A stretch of DNA of 64,000 bases, taken from NCBI GenBank assembly GCA_947034885.2, contig OX344751.2, positions 4,650,001-4,714,000 of the forward strand. The letters are read 5' to 3'. This document shows, piece by piece, positions 11,930 through 23,498 of the stretch (position 1 is the stretch's first letter; each line of letters starts with the position of its first letter). This DNA comes from Thuidium tamariscinum. Its lineage: Eukaryota; Streptophyta; Bryopsida; Hypnales; Thuidiaceae. Both the position numbers and the translations under genes were made by a program. The notes beneath the pieces are model-generated. The model did no database searches. It worked only from the letters and a program-made list of their open reading frames with translations, and was not told where the DNA came from.

Positions 11930-14044
11930 CCTAATTATTTCCCTCACTAAGTGTTGAACCTAAAGAAAATCAAAGACATTTGACAAATTCTAATAAATAA
12001 TTAAAATTTCTAGAATTCATCAACATAATTGACTTATATAGAGCATTCATTCTTCTTTCTATAATGTAACATCGTCGCTCACATTATTAACAAATTCTAG
12101 AGGGCCTTTGTTATCCCTTCAAACAAATACCCCTTTAATTGAATTATTTTTTGGCATTAGATGAAATTTAAGGCCTCCAAAGGGCCATTTCAAGTCTATT
12201 CCCGAAACAATCTCGAAAACAGTAAGCTATTATCAGGTTGGCATTTATAAAATTAAAAAATTAAAAAAAATTGGATCCTGAAATCCAAAAAAAGTCCAAA
12301 ATAAATAAATGAATGATGTGGCACATACACAGCCACATTAGATTCCTTCGATTCTATCAATTTCTGTATTCCTAGACTATGAGAACTCGCACTTTCTTAG
12401 ATACCTCAATTATCTTTTAATGTACAATACAAAAAGAGAGAAATTTGAGGTGTTGAATCTTAACACTCAAATTGCCTTTAAAATGAGATGGTATATGCAT
12501 TCTAGGGTCAAAGATATTTCAATTCCATATACTACAAATATTAAAGAAATGCATTCTATGTGTTCAAGGATCTTTTTTTTATGAACAATGCCCAAAAGTG
12601 TAAGAGCAAGGGGTTGGTCATAACACCTAATTTGCCAATAGTACTTGAAAATGAGATAGCGAGGATTGAACTTGTATCATGGGGACATAGGGATTAGGAA
12701 ATAAATTTAACAACCTCTATATATTCGTAATTGCGCTTGGACTACTTTTGTCACTTATTCCACAACATATTTTTTGCTTATTTTCTGTCCACAAATTTTG
12801 TTTAGAATCTTATAGGATTACTAAATTTATAAAAAAAAGGCAAATAAGACCATTGTTTTCATCATGTATTTTTTCATATTCATCAATAATAATTCATTGT
12901 TTTAAAAATCCCCCCACAATGGATGTCACATACCTATGTCACCCTATCAACCATTTTAGAGAATTTTAGTATTATTTTATCTTGAAAAATACAAATTTGA
13001 AACTAAAATTGGAATCTTAGGTCATCTTAAAGGATATCATCTATTAAAAACATGCTTTTCTAAAAATTGTATTCCTCTATCTTACACATATATTCGAAAC
13101 ATGTTGTCTCTATATTAATATATGGATTGTAGAATTTTTTTCTATCAAAATGTAACTAGTTGATTAGAAGCTCTTTTAGATTGAAAATATATTTTAAGGG
13201 TTCTTTTGAAATTATTTTCTATTTTATAACAATGAAAACATGAAAATATCTACCATCTTGGGATTTCTAGTTTCTCTATTTTGTGCATAATGTTTAGTGA
13301 ACATTTTTTCAACTTGAATTTTTGTAAATACATTATTTTTAATGTTGTATTCATTTTCAATATTTTTTCAATTAAATTTTTTAATTCACGAGGTCTTTTT
13401 CCTAGTTAACAATCAAAATACAATAAATAGTAAAATTGTTCCTTGTAATTGCTTGTATCCTTCAAAACTTGGGATATTATTTTAGCAACAAATGTATGCC
13501 TTGGATGAGAGAAGTAGGTCATCTTGTTTGATCTTGACAACCAAGATTTTGGAAAGGAACATCCTTTAGGCTTTGGGATTCTTTTCTAGAAACAATGTCA
13601 AACCAGAAAGTAGTGAGGTCATCTTGTTTAATCTTGACAACCAACATTAGGAGAGATTTGGGGCCCCAAAAAGGCGGTTTGGGGTTGTTCTCACGGTAGT
13701 TCTTTGTATTGCCTAAGAACTGCAAACTAGCCTTGGTAATCCAATTTTTTCAATATTTTCATTATATTTTCAAAAAATTCCAAAAAATCAAGAAATTGAA
13801 AATTAAATTAAATTTTTTCAGAAAAAAAATTTAATTAATTAAATTAATATCTGACCTAGCATGGTCTCAGCCACGTTAGATTGTTGATGTGACATTGTTC
13901 CCACGGTTCCTACAATCCGAGAATTCATAGTCTTGTTTTGGCCTCAATCTCCACTAATGCATATTTTTGGGATGAGATGGAGAAGATTGTCAGTGTTGCA
14001 CATGGACACATACATTCAAAGTTTACCTCAACAACCCCTATAAA
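11930..14044. other. Gene-free AT-rich stretch
   Basis: No gene or transposon terminus recognised. Within it, 13515-13545 and 13619-13650 repeat GTCATCTTGTTT(G/A)ATCTTGACA, a local duplication about 100 bp apart. Confidence 0.45.
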
Positions 14045-14273
14045 CACTAGAAGAAAACCATGTTAAAATTTGTGAAAACACGTCATGTAGTTTATGTTGA
14101 GTTCCTGTTTCAAAACGCAGTGAAAATGCAGCCAAAACGCAAAAAAACGCAAAAAAATGCTTGTTTTGCGTTTTTTTACGTTTTGACTGCATTTTCACTA
14201 CGTTTTGAAACAGGAACCCAACATAAACTACATGACGTGTTTTCATAGATTTTAACATGGTTTTCTTCTAGTG
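14045..14273. mobile_element. CACTA-type foldback MITE
   Basis: A 229-bp near-perfect palindrome. It begins CACTAGAAGAAAACCATG and ends with the reverse complement CATGGTTTTCTTCTAGTG, so each arm is about 110 bp with a short spacer near 14155-14165. AAA flanks both ends, a 3-bp duplication as expected for CACTA (En/Spm) elements, and the terminus is close to the common plant CACTACAAGAAAA. Almost identical peptides can be read from both strands only because of the palindrome; there is no gene. Confidence 0.85.
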
Positions 14274-14685
14274 AAACTATGGAATCCTTGTTTAAAAACA
14301 ATGTTAGAGGAAGAAGAAGTGAGGTTATCTTCTTTGATCTTGACTACCAATTTATCTTGGAGATGGAATGGTGAAGATTGTATGTGTGTCATAAGGGCCA
14401 AAGACATTCAAAGTCTACTTCAAGAGACCTTAGATATCCTAGGTAGAGACACCCTTCAAGCTTCGGAATTCTTTTTCTAAAAACAATGTTAGAAGATAGA
14501 GAAGTGAGGTGTTGAATTTTAACATGCAATCTACCTCAAGGATCAAATGGTAGGAATCATACATGCATTATATCAACATAGACATTCAAAGGTACTATAA
14601 AAAACTAAATATTCCTGAAATGAATATCCTCTCAAGCCCTAAGATCTTGAGAAAAGTCCGTGTAGGATTATACAATGTTATGTGA

Positions 14686-14770
14686 TACTTCCTTTGTCTC
14701 AAAATAATACAAGTGTTTCTTTTGTAAAATATAAAGGAAACATCTATATTATTTAAAGACAAATGGAGTA
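14686..14770. mobile_element. Very short Stowaway-like MITE
   Basis: An 85-bp palindrome flanked by TA. The left arm reads TACTTCCTTTGTCTCAAAAT and the right arm, reverse-complemented, TACTCCATTTGTCTTTAAAT. This resembles the Stowaway terminus TACTCCCTCCGTCCCAAAAT. There is almost no spacer between the arms. Confidence 0.7.
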
Positions 14771-15690
14771 TACTACATGTTTTTTCTTCAAGCTTCTTCA
14801 ATTAACTTTAAAAAACTGATATGCTTGAGGGGCATGGTTTTGGCTTCAAATTTGGATTTCACATGGTTTTCTTATATTCTAAATGTCCTAGATCTTGAAT
14901 GAGAAAAATATAGTTCTATAATTTTTTAATAATTTTTTTAATAATTTACTTATGTATAATGTTAAAATAGTGATTTTTTTGACAACTTCAAGATTGCATC
15001 TTGAAAGCTTAAAATACACCACTTTTGAACTTTTCTATCAAATTACCATCTATGTGTGGGTTCAAGGAATACACCAATCACACTACAATGTTGATGACTA
15101 TCATTTCTAGTTGTGATAAAATTTCATACTATTCTAATCATTTGTAACATACTGTGTTTGTTACGAAGAAAATTATTCAACAGAATCATTTATACATATG
15201 TTTTTCATTGTCAAAGAAAGAAGTTTAAATTTTGTATGTATATAACTATAAGAAACAAATACTAAAATTTTGAAAGCATATTTTAATATAGAAAACTATT
15301 GAAGTTTGACATGTCCTTTGACGGTTAGCATTAATTGGATAAAGTGCAATTTTTACAAGATCCATCTTCCACCCAATAAACATTTGAGCATCTAACGGTT
15401 TACATTCTTGGACACTCCTTTGTCCTTGGTGCAATGGCTTTGGCTTTGGCACAATGGTGAGGGGCATGAGTTCAAACCCAAAAATTTTGCAAGGTCTTTA
15501 TCACCATAGTTCACCCAACTATAACCTTATTATCCCATGGGGACCTAAAGATTTTGCAAAGGGATAGTCATGTTGGTTTTTTATAGGGTTGATCTTCTAA
15601 CAAAGGCCTCAAAAATGAAATTTTCCATTTCAGAGTAGGGTTTGCTAAAAATGCCCTTGCTTTAGAAGTGGCCCCTAATAAAAAGATATG
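14771..15690. other. Gene-free stretch
   Basis: AT-rich with no gene. At 15435-15480 a segment reads CACAATGGTGAGGGGCATGA followed by GTTCAAACCC. This faintly recalls the A and B boxes of a tRNA-derived SINE, but no cloverleaf could be folded. Confidence 0.4.
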
Positions 15691-15905
15691 TTTTTTCCTT
15701 TCTTCAATGTACTAGAGGTGTCCATTTTAGGTGGTGGTTGCTTCTAGTGAATACTGTGTTTCAACTTCAAAGATTTGTAACTAATTTTATGAAGGTCTAA
15801 AAAATATGAAACAACTTGGATTATATGCCAATCCCATTTTTCTTCCTACCAAAATTTACTGAAAATTGTATAAAGGAGTTTTGCTTCTTCCCAAATGCAA
15901 TTAGA
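15690..15905 (+). mobile_element. MITE family B, partial copy 4
   Basis: It carries the family B internal blocks TTTTAGGTGGTGGTTGCTTC, TTCAACTTCAAAGATTTGTA and AAATATGAAACAACTTGGAT. The terminal TAAGGTAGGAGG motif is not visible at either side, so the copy is truncated or decayed. Confidence 0.5.
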
Positions 15906-15918
15906 TCAATTTTTTTGT

Positions 15919-16140
15919 CATTTCTTATGAAGTGTCAAAGTGGCGATACTTCATTTTATTGTGGTGCTCCAAATTTCAACATTCATCCATACGTTGGATA
16001 GAAAATATCATATTAGCATATAATACATATCTATCATCCTATTTTCATCCATTATTTGGCAATTTCATCCAATGGCTAAATTTAAAAAAATTATTGGCAA
16101 TTTCATCCAAAATTTGACTATTTGTTTTTTTATAGGCTTG
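15919..16140 (+). repeat. Dispersed repeat H, copy 1
   Basis: A segment of about 222 bp repeated in direct orientation at 39049-39271. It starts CATTTCTTATGAAGTG, contains ATTGGATAGAAAATATCATA-like sequence and the phrase TTGGCAATTTCATCCA repeated two or three times, and ends near ACAGGCTTG/ATAGGCTTG. I see no terminal repeats or coding capacity. Confidence 0.6.
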
Positions 16141-16374
16141 TTGCTAGGGGAAAAAATTTGGTACAAATTGCCAAAAAAACACACACTCAATCGGATCTTA
16201 AAAGGTCACTTTCCAAGAAAAATCTCAGTAAATCCATGAGGCTTAGATAGTTGAGGCCATTCCCCCAATAGGGCAGGGAGAACTGATCCCCTTATTGCCC
16301 CAGTCAATAGCATGTTGACTAAATTACCCCCTATTTTGTGCCGTATATTTTTGGATTTTCTTCACGACTCCTAG

Positions 16375-17440
16375 CTAATTGAGGGCCTCTGATTCCACAT
16401 ATGAATTCAGAATTTGCAAAAAATAAATAATTCCAGGGTTTGCCCCGGCAGTCAATTCACCCTGGCCTTCCCAACAGAAGCTTCATTCACGCCTAGTTTT
16501 TACAGCCCGGAGTTAACTTTAAGTACCTTTTTTTTTTCCTTTTTCTCCTTCGTCTTCACATTCCACATTCCATCATAAGTAATCAGTTAGTTAGTATGTG
16601 AACACGAAGCATCCTTCGTCCCATTTTAAGCTCTTAGCCCCCATAAAATAAGAACTGAGTGCCGTGTGCGGCCGGCTTGCCCTTTTGTTTTTTTCCGAAA
16701 AAACCCAACAATACAAGAATTCAGGGCAAAAAAAAAAAAAAAAAAATCTCTGGCAAAGTGATAACATTTTGTCTGACAACCCCCCCTTCCCTCAGAGAAT
16801 CTTGGCAAGAAAAAACATGGCCAGAGGCGAAATCAATCACATAGCAGGCTGTGCTGGCAGGCTGGCAGACCGCCAGCCCTAAAACCCCACAGCACCTGTC
16901 ATGAATGAAAGGCGGCTGCCTAGGAACCGCCCTCACAGTTCCCAAGGCCCGAACTCCCAAATCAATGCCTGCAACCCCCAGTACGGGTGGTAATAATCAC
17001 CGGGAAAATGAACCCAGGGGGTACATTTCCCTACTGCCTCATGCGAAAATCTACCCACTGGGTAGATCTCTCCTCCCCCGGGTACCGACGCATGATCGGG
17101 CCTTTCCATGAACCCCCCACCCGCCCCCGTCCCCGTCCCCATCCCAGGCCCGTTTCCCCGAACCTGTTTTCCGAACCTTTCCCACGAACCTGTCCCACGA
17201 GGCTGTCCTCCAACCCGTTCCCCGACCCTGGGTTGCCAAACGGGTGTTCGTCTGCACGGGTCTACATTCAAATTGGAGAAAATAGCAAGAACGGATACGT
17301 ATTTTCATACGGAGACGAATACCATACGTCTCTTTGGTTGGGCTCCACCCCCGCAGTGTTCAATTGTTGCCTTGCGCTTTGCAGGGCTGCTGCCGCTGGT
17401 GCTACGTTGCGGCTCTTGCGCATGTTGCTTCGGCTTTTGA
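16375..17440. other. GC-rich island behind a repeat I terminus
   Basis: Repeat I (CTAATTGAGGGCCTCTGATT and onward to about 16430) is followed by about 1 kb of GC-rich DNA. Overlapping open frames occur on both strands, one of 154 codons at 16987-17451. The C-rich part 17105-17230 contains degenerate repeats of a CC(C/G)AACCTGT(T/C)CC type, which explains the frames. There is no domain or splice logic. It may be a captured, decayed genic fragment or the distal promoter of the next gene. Confidence 0.4.
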
Positions 17441-18792
17441 TTGTTGATTGATTGTTGGTTGGTTCATGTTTTTTCGCTTCTTCCCCTTGTCTTGTTCCCC
17501 TTTCGTCGGATTGCTGTTTTTTTTACCAATGCCGCGCTCTGGTCTGCGGGAATGCGATTTCTTTTCTTCGGAGGTGGAGGTCCCATTTTTGGTTAGTGTC
17601 GGTTGTGTGCGTGGAGGACAAAGAGGACGTTAATTGTGGAGCTTGAGGTGCAGCATTGTGAGCGTGGGAGCATCGGAGGTGATTGGGCGGTGGAAGAGTG
17701 TGAAGTTTCTGAGGATTGTGTCTATTGGTGATGAGTGTGATTGGAGGAGTGAAGGAAGTGGATGTTGGAGACGAAGACCGTTCTTGAAGAGATCAGTTTC
17801 TGCTATAATCAATTTCTGTGTGTAAATATGGTGTGGTGATCTGGATGTAGGGAGAGGTAGGGCTGAGCCCTAGTCGTGGGATCTCGAGAGAGAGAGTGAG
17901 AGAGAGATAGAGACAGCAAGGTGAGGCTCATTGGGAATAGCAGCGATGGCGATGTAAAGCTGGCAGCGTGGTTTGCTCGTTTCTTTTGGGACGAAAGAGT
18001 GGAGAAGTGACTGATTGCTCAACCTCCAAATGCTGTGGTGTGAATGGCGTCAATGCCGCCACGATGCCTGCAGCCGCACCGCAGCTGCAATGGTGAAGCC
18101 CGACCTGGAAAATGTGGAGGGTTTAATCGCTTACTGGAAGGGCACAATGCTGCAGTTGGTGCTTACAAGCATTGCTGAGGTGTGATCGGGCATTGTAGGG
18201 ATCGGAAGCTATGTATCAGAAGGATCCGTGGAAGCAGAGTGGGTGCGTCATTTTGAGTTTCTTTCTGTCGTCATTTCCTGGTGCCTATACCTTATTCCGT
18301 CCGTTACCCGCGTTCACTTTCTTCTTGGCACAGTAGCTCAATTGCATTTTCGGTTCAGTATTCCAAGCTCCTACCAAATTGCCACTTTTGCGATGGGACA
18401 GACTAGCGAGTCAGAGTCTAGTTTTCAAAATTTTCAGTGTCAGAATCGGAACGGGCATGTGATGTAGTAGTATTCTTGTTCCGTCATTGTGACAGTTGGA
18501 GGTTTAGCATTTCTTGGCTGTTGCAGCCTAATTCTGGAATCACACTTGAGTGTACTCACTATCCCCAGTCTGTCTAAGTAGCTGCGGGCCGAGCGTAGGT
18601 TTCGTTATGTTCACCATGCATCTGATGCTGTTGTACCGTATTCTGAGGTTTCAATTGCGCTTGAATGTGCAGAGTGCATCGAGCGTAGTCGCCATTGATA
18701 GTCAAAAGCTCACCTCCGAGCATCTTTTCATCCGGAAGAACTTCTAGTATCTGACTGGAGTTCTGTGTGGTCGTTGTGGTTGAGTTATCCCG
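17441..18792 (+). promoter_or_regulatory. Probable promoter and 5' leader of the DUF630/632 gene
   Basis: No coding sequence was recognised. Composition shifts to the mixed, G/T-rich pattern typical of plant leaders, and a (GA)n tract lies at about 17887-17911. Short upstream ATG frames are present. The main start at 18793 is fixed by the N-terminal MGC motif, so this segment is promoter plus untranslated leader, possibly with a leader intron. The transcription start is not identifiable. Confidence 0.45.
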
Positions 18793-21700
18793 ATGGGGTG
18801 TTCCAACTCCAAGGTTGATAATGAGGAGGGGGTGGCACGCTGCAAGCAGAGGAAGCGTCTGATGAAGCAGACTGTTACATCTCGCCACCACTTTGCAGCA
18901 TCTCATGCACAGTACATTGTTTCTTTGAGGGGAGTAGGTGCTGCGTTTCGACAATTTGCTGAGGGGGAGGGTAAAGATGGTAGCAATGGACTGTATCCTC
19001 CGGACACGCCCACCACACCAGCAAGCAGTCTGTCACTTGGCCCTCCTCCTCGTCCTTCCATGTCCCCAGCTCTCTCGTCTGTGTACTCTCCGTCTCCTCC
19101 GGGTTCCCCCCCTTCTCGACCCAAGCGCTCGGCTTTGAAAGGTGCCAGAGTTGAAAGCTCGCCTGAGAGTATCATGAGCATGGACTTCTTGCCCCCACCC
19201 CCTCCTCCTATTCTGGTGAAAGAGTACCGGATGGAACACACGCCCCCTATTATTCCAACCCAAATCTACAGGTACACTCCAAACCATTTTAGTCTCGCAA
19301 CCTTCGGTCCCTTACTTTCCTCGAACTTTGTATGTGATATACCTAATTGAGTGTCTTTCCACTGGAAGTTTGCTACAGTCAATGATAGTGTAGCAAGTGT
19401 GCTGGATATTCTGAAATGTCATTTTAGAGACGGTCATGATATGGAGGTGTGAATGCAATACCCCGCTTGCGATCTTTTCATTCAATGGCAACCGAAAATC
19501 ATTTGATTTTAGATGTACAAGTAGACACTCTTCCCCCCCTTCCCCGGAGCTATCTAATCTGACTGCCTAGGGTCCCAAACCATTGACTGAGACGTGCGTT
19601 GAATGTGCTACAGTCAATGATATTGTTGCAAGTGTCCAGGATAGTCCAGAATGTTATTTCAGAGTATTTTTCATTAAAGAGGTCCGAGTGCAGTGTTGTT
19701 TGTAAGTAATACAGCAAGAAGGTGCAATCACTATAGTTCCGTCATAATTTCCGTCATGTTTTCGATCAAACGTCACTCGTGACATATTCAAATGCCATCG
19801 TTACTACGAATATGGTGTTCAGGTTTGAAGATGCGCGGAACTCGTTCATGCCGAAGACTGGGTACCGTCTGGAGTCAGACTCGCCAGCACCACCTCCCAT
19901 GATTCCGCCTGTGCAAGCGGATGATGAATGGCGATATACTGCGCCCCTGCAAGCTGCTGGTGCCTCTTCCCAAAGCAGCGTCTCTCCCACTCCTCCACCC
20001 CCGGTTGTGAGAAGCAGCTGGCAGGACTTATTCATGGATCCGTTTCGACCTTCACCCCCCACATTCAACTACATGGAGCAGCGACGCAACCAGGAAGCTG
20101 AGGTCAGGCTCTCACAGGAGGAGAGGAAGCATGAGGAGCTGAGAAAAGCGCAAGAGGTCCAAGAGCTGGAGCCGAGAAGGCTTCAGGAAACGGAGCAACA
20201 GAGGAGAGAGGAGAAGCTTCCCGTTAAACAGCCCAGAGAGAGTTTTTCTGAAAGGCCGCCACCACTAGAGGAGATTCAATCAAAGAATTTGGATATGGAT
20301 GTTCCTGAGCTGGAGGAAGAAGATATCCCGGACCTTGAGGATGTTGATGATGGGCCACCTCCTAAGGTAATCAGTTTGCTTGCAGTTCTCTAGAAACCAA
20401 ATGGGGGTTTAGGATGTTGTTTTTGTCACTTTCAGCACTTAAAACCAATATAGAGGCGTATGCTTTCATTGGGAGCTTACAGGAGAGATCTCGTCGGGTA
20501 CAGTAGGCGAACTCTCTGGAGATCAAACTATGTTATCACTCGGTTTGTGATTTTTTCTTATGTTATCATTCAAACGTTGGGAGGTCATGTACACCACTGT
20601 TGAAGGTATCCCTCATTGCCATTCAAAGATGAGTTACACGTAGACAATACTAGCTAGAGTCTTGATTTCTACACCTAACTTGCTAATTGGAGGTCCACGG
20701 AGTATATTTGAAGAGATTAGTTGCTATTGTTGACAGGGTTCAGTCAATTGGAGACAGGATCAGGTCCGTAATGGTTTGTATACCCGTCTCCCTTACGAGC
20801 CAAAGGCAGAGATTTTGATGCTTTTCCTCTTCATTTCTTACAGGACTCGGATGACGAGAAGGACAATAAGGCCATGAAGAAACCAGAATCAGAGACTGAG
20901 ACTCCGTCCAAGACCCCGCCACAGACCCCCCCGAAGGCGAAGGAGAAGCCACCGAAAGCAGCTAATGTAGTAAAGACCCCCACGCCAGGAAAACCTGGAG
21001 GGAAACCTCCAAAGCCTGAACAAAAAGAAGAAGTGGTCAAATCGAACCGAGAATTGGCAGTTGTCAAGACTGATAATGGTGGTCGTGATCTGCTTGATGT
21101 TCTCAAGGAGGTTGATGATCGTTTTTTGAAAGCTGCAGAAAGTGGAGAGGAGGTCTCCCGCATGTTGGAGACAAAGAAAGCTCACTACCATTCGAGTTTT
21201 TCAGATAATTTAAGAGGTACTATTTAGTCTTGGTTCCCTTTCCATATTATTCTGAGTGATTCGATCCAGTGCTTCGATTTTTTAGGTTTTAGTTTGTTGA
21301 TATTCATTCTTCACTTTGGTGCTGCAGGGGTGGGTGAATCCGCAAGGATGAGCTTCAGGAAGCTGTCTGGAAAATCTGGGTCACCTGGTGCGAATCATTT
21401 TAGAACAACCAGTAACATGAGCGTTCTAACTGACGAATCTGCGAGCATAATGAGCATGCAGAGGGCTAGCAACATGAGTCTGCGAAGTATTGGCAACATT
21501 AGCAGCACACGGTGGTCTGAAGAATGTGGACTGACAGGCAGCCATGCAGCAACTCTGGACAGGTTGTTTGCTTGGGAGAAGAAGCTTTACTTAGAAGTCA
21601 AGGTGCGTATTATCCCAGGACTCGTAGAGTTTTCATATAGCTCCTAATGAGCCTCTGTTGGCCTAGAGTTTTTTGATCGGTTTTGAGTTGGTCACATGGG

Positions 21701-23498
21701 GACTTTCTATTTTTTCATATCTATTCTTGTTTTATCGGGAACATGCAATTCTCATCATTGATTCTGGTGATACATAACTCGGCCTCATCTGAAATTTGTA
21801 CACTATGATCAATGAAATTGACCATTTAAAAACCATGAATCTTGGTCCGTTAACGCAATTTTTATGTGAGCTATGTATCAAGGATGGACTATTAGTTTCA
21901 GGGTTGTGGAACACTGACTGAGTTGGAATATTTGATTAATCAGGAGGCCGAGGCACTTCGAATTGAGTTGGAGAGAAAGTATGCTTTGTTTAGAAATCAG
22001 GATGCCAAGAACGAGGATCAAACTATCATTGACAAAACCCGTGCCAATATTAAAGCTCTTCAAACGCGGATGGTGGTAGCTATTCAAGCTGTAGATAGTG
22101 CTGCGCAGCAGGTGCAGAAGCTAAGGGATGAGGAACTGTACCCACAACTTTTGGAATTACTCGAAGGGTGAGTTCGCTTGTTGACCTCAACCCTAGTTAG
22201 TTTTGAAAGCGCTGTGACATCGTAATTGGTTTCTTGCGCACTTGGATTCGTAAAATTGGAAATATGTCAGATGAACTCCACTATTTTCTGGACATATTGA
22301 CTGTTACGATGTTGGCAACAGTAACTTGAATTTCGATTTTAGTGTTTGTAAATGTTTCTGAGGAGTTTCTTGGTTGCATTTTCGCAGGATGGGTACTATG
22401 TGGAGGGATATGTCTTCTTGTCACCATGCGCAGCTACGAGCTGTAGAAGCAATGAGGAGACTTGATAACTCTGCTGCCTGTGAACCAACTACAAGCTCTC
22501 ATCGCCACTCCACGACACAATTGGAAATCGCTCTCAACAAGTACGTCTGCATTCTTCCCTTTCGCTTTGTAATCACCAACAAGATCATGAAGCCGATGAT
22601 TTCTTTACTTTCTTCACTGCTCTTTCACACACGAATGGATAGATTTTACTGAACCTAATGAAAGAATTCATCTGTAAGTGTTGTTGAGCAACTAGGGGTC
22701 ACTGATCGTGGTTGGAATTCTCTCCTTATTTGCAGGTGGTCCGAGAGCCTGAACAGGTTTGTATATTCACAAAAAGACTATTTGAAGAATTTAACATCAT
22801 GGCTAAAACTGAGCCTCATGCAATTCGGGACTGAGGAAGCTGAGAGAAGTGACTCCAGGTCCCCGTCGCGGTCGCCGAGGTCTCCCCTCCTCAGCATCCA
22901 AGACAGCCCCATTTACGCAGTCTGCTCCAGATGGCTGGACTCGTTAGACCAGCTCGCTGACCGAGTGGTTCTGGAAGCCATCGGCGCCTTCGCGGCGGTG
23001 GTAAGGGAGATGCTGAGGTTACAATGGGAAGAGCTCCGAATCAAAAAACGCGTTGAATCGTTACACCGGGAGCTGGAGAAGAGGGAGCATGCCCTGGTGG
23101 CTGCTTCCATGAGAGACCCCGGCATGACCTTACCCCCTCCAGGCTTGCCGCAGACCCCTTCGACGACATCTGGCAGTGACATGGATGACAACAGCCGGTA
23201 CGACAGCCGGTCAGACGGACGGTACGAGGGCCGGTACGACATTGTCCCGCACAGGGAATTCTCCGAACGAACTGAAGTTACGGACAAGCGGCACAAAATG
23301 GAAGCCACTAGGAGAAAACTCGACAGCGAAATGGAAGCCGAACGAAAAGCGTACGTTGACACGCGGTTATACACTCTCAACAGCTTGCAAGCCGGGTTGC
23401 CGCAGCTCTTCCAAGCTGTGATTGCCTTCTGTAATCAGGAAGCGGACATTTTCGACAGGCTCAACACCCCGGTCAGCACCCCACAGCCAGTGAGGTGA
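18793..23498 (+). CDS. DUF630/DUF632 protein (NRG2/APSR1-like), 936 aa
   Basis: Seven exons with GT-AG introns and consistent phase: 18793-19271, 19823-20366, 20844-21216, 21328-21602, 21944-22167, 22388-22540, 22736-23498 (2811 nt). The N-terminus MGCSNSKVDNEEGVARCKQR is the DUF630 signature with a myristoylatable Gly2, fixing the start and suggesting membrane tethering. A Pro/Ser-rich linker and an acidic/Glu-rich coiled segment (about 240-340) follow. DUF632 spans about 410-930, with the family motifs TLDRLFAWEKKLYLEVK (about 540-557), LRDEELYPQLLELLEG and WSESLNRFVYSQKDYL. Relatives include Arabidopsis NRG2 (nitrate signalling) and APSR1 (phosphate response, root growth); function here is inferred from family only. 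A 27-nt phase-neutral microexon at 20737-20763 (GSVNWRQDQ) is possible but optional. It is tail-to-tail with the next gene. Confidence 0.93.
19366..19670 (+). repeat. Local duplication inside intron 1
   Basis: Segments 19370-19432 and 19607-19670 are diverged direct copies. Each begins GCTACAGTCAATGATA and continues through GTAGCAAGTGT or GTTGCAAGTGT to a (C/G)AGAATGTTATTTCAGAG-like block. The spacing is about 237 bp. This is non-coding and lies wholly within the intron 19272-19822. Confidence 0.6.

Noticed and set aside
14028..14258. Two similar peptides on opposite strands
   Set aside because: Produced by the CACTA foldback palindrome, not by genes.
15435..15480. SINE or tRNA-like A/B box pair
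   Set aside because: No cloverleaf can be folded, box A is poor, and no poly-A or target duplication was seen.
16987..17451. 154-codon plus-strand frame in a GC-rich island
   Set aside because: Three overlapping frames on both strands are equally open; the Pro-rich part comes from degenerate C-rich repeats.
18574..19241. Minus-strand frames of 112-126 codons
   Set aside because: Opposite the first coding exon and leader of the DUF630/632 gene; explained by composition.
22913..23380. 155-codon minus-strand frame
   Set aside because: Antisense shadow of exon 7 of the DUF630/632 gene.
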